NCBI GenBank assembly: GCA_003508835.1
Contig: PUFA01000144.1
Coordinates: 3,906,001-3,970,000, forward strand
DNA length: 64,000 bases
Reading direction: 5' to 3'
Source of the DNA: Eonycteris spelaea
Taxonomy: Eukaryota; Chordata; Mammalia; Chiroptera; Pteropodidae
Part shown: positions 23,041-34,359 of the stretch, piece by piece
Layout: every line of letters begins with the position of its first letter
Numbering within the stretch: the first letter of the stretch is position 1
Notes under the pieces: model-generated
The model's input: only the letters and a program-made list of their open reading frames with translations
What the model was told of the DNA's origin: nothing
Database searches by the model: none
Position numbers and translations under genes: made by a program

Positions 23041-24519
23041 TTTTCAAAAAATAGTGAACGGCAGAATAGAAGAAAAGACATAAAAGATCCTCAATGACAG
23101 CAGAATAAAACAGATCAAGAGAAGAAGAAAATAGAATTTCATACTCAACAGAAAGAACCACGAACATATCCACTTTCATTACCCTTCACCACCTCCCACC
23201 AATGAAATTAACCGTCTCCTTTCACTATCATTTCATCAAGTGGACAGTGAAAGAAAGATGTCCACATATAAAGATGTAGGAAGTTGGCATCCCAGAGAAA
23301 ACACATGGAAGCCACCTTTTCCCTGTTAATGATTTCTGTCAGAGGTTATGAAAGAAGAAAAAATTGAGAGCATCATATGGAACTGTAACCACACTTGGAT
23401 TTAGAGCAAGGAAGCATGTATGAACATGCGCAAGTGCCCCTCCCCCAAGCGCAAATGCTGTATTGACAAAAGACAAGCAGTATACACTCTAAAAAGAATA
23501 ATTACATCTCCTCTTACCTCCTAACATACATCCACTTTCAGTGATGTTGTCTATTTACTACTGTTTAAGATATTCTTTTTAATACAGCCTTGGTATACCA
23601 GGAGCTTAGGATAACCACTTTCTTCCCATTGCCTCTCATGTCTCTTGGCCATGACATCGCTATAGAGAATCTGCTGCTGGCCTGGATCGGGCTCAACGTA
23701 TCAGAGGTCTGGGAAGAACTCGAGAGGCCCCTCCTTGATCGATGTTTGGCCTAGATAACATTTCCATCTTCGTGTCTTTAGAACATATTTTTTAGCACAG
23801 TCTAGAACATAGAGAAGCCATAACAACTTTGCTAGCCAACAGCATGTTAATTTGCTCTTTTCTATAGTAACACTGGAGCCCAGCATTAGTTTGAACATTT
23901 TTTTTATTGCTAGCATGTAATTAAATTTCCCTAAATGTCCACAATTGTCAGAGACACTATGAAGAGTAAATCTCAAATTTTGGTCACAGATGCTTTTATA
24001 AAACTAACCAAAATAAAACTAAGAGACAAAAATCAGCTCCTACTGACCCATTAAACAAAAAGGCCAAAATCATCACTTCTAATGGAATAGCCATATTTGT
24101 CTCCTTCAAACTCCTACAATGTTTGCATGTTACTTAATTTGACATTTAATCATGTGCTCCTTTTTACTAGTAGTTAACTTTTTAGAATTATCAGTCTTGC
24201 CTTTCTTATTATAGATTTTAATAAGCTAAAGTTATATTTGAGATGCATCGATCACTCAAATTGCAAAAAACCTATTATAGGACAGGACAGTGAGAAATGA
24301 AAATTGGACATGGTAAATTCATACCTTTACTGATGTTCATGGGCCACTCCATTTTTTTATGTGTAGCAAAAAAAGGTGGAATAAAAAAATCATACCCGTC
24401 AAATTAACCAAAAACACTTAAAGTTTATGATTTATAGACTCAATATTTGTGAGTCTGTTATAAAACTAGTGCATGAATACACTGCTTGGTGTACTTTAAG
24501 CTGATATAACTCTTTGTTA
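23041..24519. other. Intron sequence without recognised features
   Basis: No family recognised. The 91-codon minus-strand frame at 23701-23976 has no known similarity. Confidence 0.5.
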
Positions 24520-24735
24520 TAGGAACCAGCAATGTATTTAAAAGCCATAAAAATGTTTTTATGTTTCTTACATAAAGAAATTACCCCTCAAGAAATTCAG
24601 ATTTTAAAAAAGGCTTTAAATATGAATGTATGTTATAATTTAAATATAAAAACAAAACATTAGAAATAACTCAGGTTCAAAAATAATAATAGCTAATTAA
24701 ATGATGGAGTATAAAACTGACATAGCATTCATAAG
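24520..24735 (+). mobile_element. Old L1 fragment (ORF2 3' region)
   Basis: Faint matches to an L1M segment: AACCAGCAATGTATTT, AAATTACCCCTCAAGAAATT, and AATTAAATGATGGAGTATAAAACTG. Strongly diverged. Confidence 0.45.
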
Positions 24736-24739
24736 GGAA

Positions 24740-26873
24740 TCTCTAAGCAAATTAAGAATTAAGAAAAAATTCTTCAACTGATGAAGGGTTTAAAAAACTT
24801 ATACCTATCATGATATTTAATAGTGAAAACCTAAATACTTCCTTATTAAAATCAGGAACAAGGTAAAGTTATATGCTGTCAGCACCTCCACTTAACTTTG
24901 TACTGCAGAACTGGTGCAACACAGAAAGAAACAAAAAGCATCTAGATTGGAAAGGAAGAAGTAAAACTGTCTTTATTCGCAGATGTCAAAATTGTGTACC
25001 AGAAAATCCCAAAGAGTGCATAAAATACTATTAGATCTTACAAGTGAGTTTAGAAAATTCGAGATTTAAGATCAACATACAAAACCCAACTGTATTTCTA
25101 TACACTAGCAATGAACAATTAAAATTTGACAGTGAAAGAACAACCATTTACTATAAACACAAATTACTTTGTAACAAATCTAATAAAATATGTGCAAGAT
25201 TTGCTGAAAACTACAAAGCATGATGAGAGAAAACAAAGACATAAATGAATGGAGAGAAGACGTATTACCTGGTTTAGAATACTCAATATTTTCAGAATGT
25301 CAATTCTCCCCAAACTGACCTATGGATTTGACAAAATATAGGAATCGACAAGCTGATTCTAAAATATACATGTAAAAAACCCAGAATAAACAAAACAATT
25401 TCGAAAAGAAAAAAACTGAGAACTCATACTATATTATCTAATTTTAACACTTAATATAAAATTAATATCAAGACATAGCAAAAGGAGAGACACACAGATC
25501 AGCAGAACAAAATATAGCGAGTCCAGAAATAGAAACATACATATAGGTCAACTGATTTTTGATGAAGGTGTCAAAAGCAAATAAATGGAGAAAGCATTTT
25601 TAACAAATGGTGCTGGAACAACTATACATTCTATACAAAAATATGAACCTTGATAATATCTTACATCATATTGAAAAGATAACTCAAAATGTATCACCAG
25701 AAACCTAAATGTAAAACCTAAGACTATGAAACTCTTGGAAGAAAATGTAGGAGCTAATCTTTGTGACTTTGGGTTAGGCAAAAATGTCTTAAGACAGGAA
25801 AGAGATCATGAACCATAAAATGAAAAAAAAAGATGTTATTATGAAATATAAGTTACAAAATAAAAAACATAAGCTTTTGAGAAAAATACTGTTAAGAAAA
25901 TTAAAAGCCACAGACTAAGAGAAAAAAGTTACCAAACACATATCTCATAATGGACTGCCAACCAGAATAAATTTTAAAATCTATTAACATAACAATAAGA
26001 ATTATTGCAAACGCAGGACAAAAGATTTGAACAAACATTTCACTAAAAAAGAGATATGGATACCAAATAAGCACACAAAATAATGTTTAGCATCAGGAGT
26101 CACTACAGGAATGCAAATTAAAATCATCAAAAGGTACATACCTATTAGAATGTTACAAATTTTTAAAAACTGACAATATCAAATATTAGCAACGGTGCAG
26201 ATTAGCAAATGCATATTAGCAAATGCAACTCTCACATATTGGTGGTGGAAATGCAAAATGGCAAAGCCACGTCAGAAAACCTGTTTGAAAGTTTCTTATG
26301 AAGTTACACATACACTTAATGTATGACTGAGTATATATACATACTCTAATGTATGACTCCTAAGTTTTTATTCTAAAGAAATGAAAACATATGTCCACAT
26401 AAAAACTTCTACACAAATGTTTATTGTGGCTTTATTCTTGATATCCCATACTGGGAACAATCCAAATATTCATCAACTCGTTTACAATGAGTAAACAAAT
26501 AATCCCTATAATGAAATACTATTCTGCAATAAAAATGAACACACTACTAATTATACAACAATCTGAATGAATTTTAAAAGCATCACACTAAGTGAAAGAG
26601 GGCAAAATTAAAAGTGTGACTCCAGTTATACATCTGTGATTCCACCTGTATGACAAAACTGTAGCATCAGAGTAGTCATTGCCCAACCTGGGAGTGGGAA
26701 GAGGAGACTCACTGCAAAGAGGCATAAAGGAATTTTCTGAGTAACGGAAATATTCTGCAAGTTGATTTTGGTGGTGGTTACACAAATGCATAAGTTTGTC
26801 AAAGATTATAGAGCTGTATATCTAATAAGTATGTCTTATATATTTAAATTATGCCTCAATAAATCAACAAACA
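24740..26873 (+). mobile_element. L1M LINE, 5'-truncated (ORF2 to 3' end)
   Basis: Forward L1 ORF2 text: GTAAAACTGTCTTTATTCGCAG, AAAACCCAACTGTATTTCTATAC, CTGATTTTTGATGAAGGTGTCAAAAGC, CAAATGGTGCTGGAACAAC, then the 3' UTR TGGTGGTGGTTACACAAATGC and ATTATGCCTCAATAAATCAA. The 3' UTR type is that of old L1M subfamilies. Stops and indels break every frame. Confidence 0.88.
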
Positions 26874-26884
26874 AAAGACTGTTA

Positions 26885-27310
26885 AACCAAGTGCTAAAGA
26901 GATGCGGAACAAATGGAACTCTCACTCATTGCTGGTGGGTATAAAAATAGTATGACCCTGCGCTGGAAAATAGTGTAACATTTAAAAAAATAAAATTAAA
27001 TATACACTTACCGGAAATCCAACAACCCACTTCTAGTAGTACCCAAGAGAAATAAGAACATATATCCATACAAACACTTGTATGTGAATGTTCATAGCAG
27101 CCTTATTCATAATAGCAAAACTATTAACAATAAAATATTCATAATATTAGATAAATGACAAAACAAATTATGATTAAAGAAATATCATGCATTAATGAAA
27201 AAAGAATGAACTGCTGATACATTCAATAACATGGATGAATATCAAAACATGCTATTGAATGAAAGAAGCCAGACATAAAAGGTATAAAAATAATACAATT
27301 TCTGGAACTT
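26885..27310 (+). mobile_element. Second L1M 3' fragment
   Basis: AACTCTCACTCATTGCTGGTGGG and ACAACCCACTTCTAGTAGTACCC repeat ORF2-terminal sequence already present in the preceding copy, followed by CATAGCAGCCTTATTCATAATAGC and AAAGAAGCCAGACATAAAAGG. It is therefore a separate insertion, not a continuation. Confidence 0.8.
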
Positions 27311-27329
27311 TGTGAACATTTTAGAATTT

Positions 27330-27720
27330 TATATACAAAATTTATAAAATTTTTTAAACCTATTTTAAAAATAATTTCTATTCACATATAATTTATGTAA
27401 ATAAAATGAACCTATTTTATGTGTAGGTTTTCAGTAGTTTGACTAATATACATACCTACGTAACACCTCCATCACCACCAAGAACATTTCCATCATCCCA
27501 AGAAACTCCCTGTGCTTCTTTGTAGTCGTGTCTCCTTGCCCTAAACAAGCACTGATCTCTCTGTCATTACAGATTGTCTGCATTTTCTAGAATTTTCTGT
27601 GAATTCTAGAATTGGATGTATCAATAGTTTATTCCTTTTAATAGATAAGTGATATTTCTTTATATGGGTATATCATAATTTATTTAGTCATTTACCTGTT
27701 TATATCTATGAACTAACCTA
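27330..27720 (-). mobile_element. L1ME-like 3' fragment, antisense
   Basis: ACATACCTACGTAACACCTCC, ATCACCACCAAGAACATTTCCATC, AAGCACTGATCTCTCTGTCATTAC and GATTGTCTGCATTTTCTAGAATTTTCTGTG match the antisense 3' end of old L1M/L1ME elements. Confidence 0.7.
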
Positions 27721-27819
27721 TCAGAAAAATCCAGGATATAAAAATGAAGATTTTATAATAAGAATGTAATTATGTCACTTAATATTTGGTAAGCATATAA
27801 TCAAAGATCGTAGGAAACT

Positions 27820-27910
27820 AATCTTAGATAGGTCAAAATTTGCCAAATGTCACACAGCAAGTAACCCAGGATTGCCCAATTCCAAGCTTCTTAACCACTA
27901 TTCTGTCTTA
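27820..27910 (-). mobile_element. MIR SINE fragment
   Basis: GCCAAATGTCACACAGCAAGTAACCCAGGATT plus CTTCTTAACCACTATTCTGTC is the 5' half of a MIR in reverse. Confidence 0.75.
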
Positions 27911-30900
27911 ACATTCAGTATAGGGCTCCTGAATTGCAAGTACAGGAGTCCCATTTTCCTGATGTTCACAGGTTGAGAAAAACAAGGTAGATACTAGAAG
28001 TTAATAGGTCAAGAAAGAGTTTTCTTTCTCCATACTCAAGGGGTTTAGAAAACTCAGCATTAGAAGACTCCAAAGAGCCCTTTGCTAATCTAGTGGGAAC
28101 AGATCCTAAATCCTTGGATTGTGATCTTGCCTATATAGTCACCAGAGCCAGTTTTTCTTTCCACTGGATATTCTTAGCAAATTTACAGTATAAAATATGA
28201 AAAGGGACATCAGAAGCTATCTAGGGAAGTGAGCTGTCCTTTCACACCGTGGACTTCATGCCCAAGTTCAATTTCATTTCATGTATAAGAATCCCTTAGT
28301 CATCTTAGAATGTCATATCATTCATGTTCTCTCTCTCTCTCCCCTATTCTCCTCCTCCTCCACATTTTCAACGAGTTATTTTACTATTGAAATCAAGAAA
28401 GACCAAGAAAGAAATAATCCTGGTACTCAAGAAGAAGGTACTTTAAGAGACAAGAATCCTCTAGATATGGCTGTGCGGTTGTGTCTGAAATCGGTCCCTT
28501 TGAAGCTCCCTCTTGCTGATATGCACCCAACAGAAGGCTCCTTCCTGGGGATGGCAGCCTCAGAGAATCAGCCTTTCCTGGCTGTACTTTGCCTGCTCAT
28601 CTTAATCATACTGGCTTGCCTCCGACTATAGTTCTTTCTTTCATTCAGTTCCTATTCCATCTTTGCTGCAACCCTTGGGACTTGACAGTTCAGACTATCC
28701 TTTGGTTCCGTCCCTTTACTGATGCTGTCTGGTTCCCCTTTCACAGTCTGTCCTATCTCGATTCTTTACCCCTTCTTGGTTCCTGGACTTGCCTAGATGG
28801 AAGGTTTTAACCTTCAGATTAGGGTTCTGGAAGCTCTTTTTGGTCCTTGTTCCTCAGGGGCCTATGCTTGCAACTGTGGCTCTTAGGTAACTAATTCCCT
28901 TATAGCTAAGGGGGCTTCTTTCTTGGCAAACTGAAGTATGCCCCAATTCCCTAAATCTAGCTCTTGCTGTCACTCTCTGCTGCCCTCCAGCGGCTATTGG
29001 TAGGATGCACTGATTAGGAATTACTTCCAAGGCCTGACTCTGCTGCCCTTTCCTTGGCCTATGAGTGTCCTCTAGTAGGACACTAGACAGTGTAGTTAAC
29101 AGAGATGAGATTTGCATTCAACACCCATTAGGCTTTAATTCAGCCAGCATTTCCACAACAACCTTTATACCCATGTTACTCCCAGGGAAATTCACTGGTG
29201 AACTCTCCTGTCTTTTCTCCTGAAGGTGTGACTGTCTCAGAAATTCACAGATTCCAGGTTTGTGGGTATGCATATACATGCTGTGTGTTGGAGGTAAGAG
29301 AGAAATCTCTGGAGTTTCTGAGGCTTGGCTTGTTGGAAGAAGGAGAGCGTGGTCCAGTACCTAAGGCTAGCCTAGCACTTAGCCTCTTAAGATGACCTAG
29401 GTCTCTTATGATGTAGCATAAGAGGATCACTGAGGCTATGCATGGGCTAAGGCAGAAAATGCCAGGAGGTTTACTATGCTATGTTTATTAGCTCTTCGCA
29501 CACGAGCTGGAATTGAATGAAACTCTAGCTTTTGAACTGACAGACATCACTATGAGGCTATCTAAAGAGATGCTGGCACATGCCCACATTAAACGTTACA
29601 GTTGTTCTATGGGAGCAAAGGGGTAGGACGTTGTCACACACTAGACCCACACTGCTAGAAAAGGTCCTTCTAGCATCTACTGAAAAGGCTGTTCTATACT
29701 CTGGTGGGACCTCTAAGTGGCAGAGCTCTACCTCTGGGTTAAAGAAGGAAGTGCTAGACAACTCTGTTGACCAAACTTTAGATTAGATTTGTCATCTAAC
29801 CCAAGACTATGCCAATATGGGTTGACAGTAACAGTAGATAATGTTAGCCTGGTAGGTCCATGAATAAAAGGCTAAACACAATGATTATTATGGGAAAGTA
29901 TGTTAAAAACCTCGTGTTTTGTCTCCTGCTACCCCCAAAATTATCCACAACTATTCATAACTGAACATCCCTCACCCACTCTTGTCTCCACATATCTGAA
30001 TGAACACAGTTTAAGAACACTGACAGGACCCACAGTGTTTGTCATTCATGAGTCAGCATTTCTAGACACACAACTGTCTAAAGGAGAAGACCCTTAGAAT
30101 GACTCAGAAGCTACCTCTCTACAAAGCACAACTGTGTAAAGAACTACGTGTCTCGCCTACATTCCTGCTAAGTGGGTATGCTTCCACTCTGAGGAAGAGC
30201 AAAGCCCCTACCAAATACACAGTCAAGTTCATCAGACCTTCCGCCTTCCCTTCAAGGATCCCGACTGTTCTCTATTTTAAAAAATCAATAAGCAGTCTAC
30301 TTCTTACATGATTACCATTGTCTCACTGTAGTTACCATTTACAACTACTACCTGTTCCCTCTCCTCTGATTCCCAAGCTCTTGAAAAAACTCCATGAGAC
30401 TTTAAGAAATTAGGCCTCTGAATTGCTAAAATGATTTCTGTAATAAGAGGATAATGAAAAGAAAACAGCCTTCCAACATGCTCTGATGCCATTTGACCCA
30501 TTAAATATCTGAGTCTTTTCCTAGCACTCATATGACACCTCACATGGTTTCTATACTAAAGATTGCACTCTGCTTAGATATTAGTTTATGAGATCCTGGT
30601 ATAGAAAAAATAGATTCTGTGGTAAATAAATTTTTTTAAAAAGCACTGAGATAGAATTTCTGAGCTCACCTCCTTCCCAGTTAAGAGGCTGGTATTAGGT
30701 GAAAAAAATCTCAGCAGTTCTAGAACAGACTGTCCTCTAGTCAATCAAAAATATTCAGTAAATCACAGACAATGTTACTTATTACTGGCAATTCCTTCTA
30801 TAAATTTTTCATGATGGCTCCAGATACTAATGTCCCAAGCAAGGTAAGGAGATGTATCCGGTTTACAGAGGCTGCAGAAGTATTTCAGTAGCTGAAGATA

Positions 30901-31477
30901 TTTTGCACCTGTGTCCACCCTTGTACATGCCAATCCAACGTTGGCTTATATGAAGTCAAAAGTCTAGCTCAGTGGAGTCTGTTCTCAAAAATGTTCCTAT
31001 TTATATTTTTTACAGAACCAGAGGTGTTAGCTTGCCTCTGTTTGGGAACAGAAGTTATTAGCTGTCAGAGCATCCTTTGAGGTGAGAGGTATCACTGAAG
31101 GTTACAAGTGTCTGTCAAAACAATTTGGGCAAAACAATTTTGTCAATACAACCCGAGAACCCTGCTTTCAAAAACCAAAGAACTGATTTTTAAAGTATTT
31201 CAAGTCGACCATATTACTTATGCCAGATTGCCAAACCATAGCTAAAAGTTCTTTCCTGAAAGCCTGTATATCAGTGTTCAGCTGACTTGTCTCTGTCCTA
31301 GGGATCTTTCCAGAAAATTCTGCAGCTGTCCCAAAACTGAACAATACAGTGACAATCCAAAACATCAAAATCTAGACAAAGTGGCATCCCCTAGAAGCAC
31401 CAGGGCCATTGAAGAGAGATTTTGGGAAGAGCAGAATGTTAAAAAGGCCCATTTTACAAATATGGGCCAACTACACA
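27911..31477. other. Intron sequence, relatively GC-richer, unassigned
   Basis: The block at about 28450-29800 is less AT-rich than its surroundings and holds several short open frames on both strands. None shows a recognised domain or a splice context. It may include decayed LTR or retrocopy sequence, but I could not assign it. Confidence 0.45.
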
Positions 31478-31610
31478 AGAACGTAAGCTTCAAGAGGGCA
31501 AGGCCCATGTTTTATTCCCTGCACTATGCCCACGATGCCATTATACGCACTGTAACGATGCTAGGCATATGCTGAATGAAGGAATGAATACATATTTTCT
31601 GATTAGAGAA
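31478..31610 (+). mobile_element. L2 LINE 3' end
   Basis: GTAAGCTTCAAGAGGGCAAGG, CCCTGCACTATGCCC and GAATGAAGGAATGAATACATA match the L2 3' terminus. Confidence 0.7.
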
Positions 31611-33369
31611 GTCTTTATCTACATCCAAGTGTTGTGCCTGTGTTAAGACACAGACTATGGTCTTCAGGAACTTTTAGTGGCTCTGTATCAGCAAAGAGAT
31701 CTATACAGGTGATCTGATATATTAATTACTGCATCCTCTTCTGATCACCAAATGCCTTTGGGATATGATGACTCTGGACCTCATCTCTGAAATGACTCCA
31801 CCTACATATACATACTACCCACATGGATATGCTCCCATATCAGTGGTGCAGATAATCTTTTCTATACATGTAACATGTTTTGTGGCCCAAACCACTCCTA
31901 ACCGCACCATCCACATCAGTCACAGGAATGTCATCTTCCCATTTCATGAGTTACCAAACTGTTTGATTTCTGACTCTGGTGCAGATGACTGCCAGTTTTA
32001 CAGGTTATTATTCAAGATCATACACAATCTGAAGGTCATACACAAAATATTTCAGTGGAGCATTTGAAGAGTATTTTTACTGACAGCATTACCGATCCAC
32101 ACACTTGACTACGAAAGGGCTCACACACCACTCTGTTTTCTTTCACCAAGAATACCCTTTCATTAACGCTTTCCCCTCCTACTTCCCCCACACCTCGTTT
32201 TCTCCACCATGACTCCACTGACAACTGCTCAGTAAATACTTAGGAAAACTACAGGCCACCTCCTACCTCTCCAAAATCCCAAGTTACATTCCAGCATGGT
32301 AAGAACCAGTATTAAGAAGTACAGGTGGGAGAAGGCTGTCTTCCTGTTAAATGTAGCTTAACGGTTGGGATGAAGGCTGACACCTGAGTCCTTTTAAGAT
32401 GTGGACCTGCCCTTCTCTGATCCAGGCCTCCTAGTTAGGGGTTGTTTAGAGTGGTCTGGATGGAACATTAAAAAAGAAATTCTATGACTAAATATCATTT
32501 TGATATGTGGTGTATTAGACAAAATCAGTTTTTGGTATAAATGGGTATTCTACTGAGGATAAAATATAAAAGATTATTAAGCAAAGTTAAGATTTTTTCC
32601 ACAAGAGCCAGCAGCAGTCTGGCAGAGGGAATGTTTCTCTTAGTGGGATATTGTTTATTAGACTTAGGGCAGGGCAAAAGAGAAGAGAAGGCAATTTGAT
32701 TCAAAAACCAAAATTTCATTGAAAAGAATTGAGATAGGATAGGAAATAGGAGAGGCGGTTCTTCATAGTTAGGTTCTTGAGTTAGTCTCAGGTTTATCCA
32801 TCTGATGTTGATTAACTGAAGGTATTGATTTTACATCAGAATTTGTTCATCTCCAAAGAAATATACAATTATTTCTCTTAGGTCCTATAGTTGTTTTTAA
32901 GGCAAGTTAAGTGCCTGCAATGGAAATGCACTGTGTTTACTTTAGAATGAGGGTTTAGAAATTGGGGAATAACTGGCCTAGAGGGAATGTCACCAGCTCA
33001 ATCTAAAAAAAGCCACAGATATCTTGGGATGGCTTTGCTGCATAAGAGTCGTTGCCAACAAGCTCCATTCAGGAGATCTGATGCAATGTCACAACCTAGT
33101 TCATTCAGCTTTATAAAAACTTATGTATATCAGAAGTAAATGACAGCTGGGGCCAAGGAAGAGAAATAATGTGATATTACTAAAGAAAAGAACATACCCA
33201 AACTTTTTCCTGTTGGTCAAACATGTAAGGTGAACAGCCATAAAATAAATAAATAATGTAAGTAATTATCTGGGGGAAGTTGGTAGTTCTCACAGTGAAC
33301 AGAAATGTGAAATGTCTCTGCATGGCCTGCAAAAAGCAGCATTTGATGAGGAAAGGTATAGGATATTAA
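31611..33369. other. Intron sequence without recognised features
   Basis: No family or exon recognised. The 100-codon plus-strand frame at 31765-32067 has no known similarity. Confidence 0.5.
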
Positions 33370-33391
33370 AAAAGAAAGAAAGAAAGAAAGA
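33370..33391. repeat. (AAAG)n
   Basis: Five AAAG units in an A-rich block. Confidence 0.9.
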
Positions 33392-33769
33392 GGCACATGA
33401 AGAAGCTGAACAGTAAAAATAAAGAATAAAGAAGAGAAATTAAGAAATGGAGATTTAAAGGAATTAGCTTAATACTTAAAGGAAGAAAGTCTAAATCCTG
33501 GTTAAGTCAAAATACACGCACACACATACACACGCTTTTAAAGAAAACTTAAAACTAGCTATTTTCTATGCATTAAGTACCTTCTTCCTATCAATATCTA
33601 TCTTTCTTTCAGTTTAACCCTCCACCTTTTCCATGAGATATTTTATAATGACTCAGGTCTACAAAGACCTCTCCATTTCATGGCCTCTTTGTATTTATAG
33701 ACACAATCGTGCTCCAGACTTGTCTTGTTTATTTTGCATTATTTATATAAAAGTCTTATATCCCAACTA

Positions 33770-34172
33770 GAATGTACGTTGAAATCTATTTCCCCATTCC
33801 TTGAATTTGGGCCGGCCTTGTGACTAGCTCTGGCCAACAGAATAGAGAGTTTGCTAGTTCCAAGTGCAGGTCTCTAGGGGTTGCACATTTCCTCTTGCTC
33901 TGTTGGAACTCTGCCGACACGCCATGTGCATAAGCCTGGGTTAGGCTGGATGGGAGATCACAGGGAGCAGAGAAGAGTCAGCCCAGCCAAGACATCCTTG
34001 ACAAGGCAATGCCTGGACAATCTAGAAAACTGACCTCGAAGCCTAGGTGAGCTCAGCTGAACCTTTTGTAAATTGCCAATCTGTAGAAATTTGAGCTAAA
34101 TAAATGGTTTTTGTTTTAAGCCAATACATTTTGGAGTAATTTGTTATGTAGCAAAAGCTGCAGAAATAACTG
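33770..34172 (+). mobile_element. MLT1-type LTR (ERVL-MaLR)
   Basis: Landmarks in order: TTGAATTTGGGCCGGCCTTG, TGACTAGCTCTGGCCAACAGAAT, GCACATTTCCTCTTGCTC, GAACTCTGCCGACACGCCATG, GAGATCACAGGGAGCAGAG, CCTAGGTGAGCTCAGCTGAACC, AAATAAATGGTTTTTGTTTTAAG, and the terminal GGAGTAATTTGTTATGTAGC. It is a near-complete solo LTR. Confidence 0.88.
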
Positions 34173-34254
34173 AAACATACACAATGGCACATCCTAAGAA
34201 TGTAATACTCATCACGGTGTGCCTCACACCAGAATCAAGTATTTGCTGATCACC

Positions 34255-34355
34255 TCTTTGCTCCTGGAGGACGGAGACTGTATTACATTCCTTTGTGTAT
34301 TCTCACAGCACCTAGGCTATGCTTTGTTCATAGCAGGCGCTCAGAGTTTAATAAA
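34255..34355 (+). mobile_element. L2 LINE 3' end
   Basis: TGGAGGACGGAGACTGTATTACATT, ATTCTCACAGCACCTAGGC and CATAGCAGGCGCTCAGAGTTTAATAAA are the L2 3' terminus. Confidence 0.75.
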
Positions 34356-34359
34356 CTAA

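Noticed and set aside
28281..28631. 116-codon plus-strand open frame with a hydrophobic C-terminus
   Set aside because: No recognised family, no splice signals in frame, antisense to the host gene. The hydrophobic end reflects T-rich sequence.
33808..33817. GGGCCGGCC as the start of a horse-type ERE SINE
   Set aside because: The sequence around it is an MLT1 LTR; no ERE body follows.
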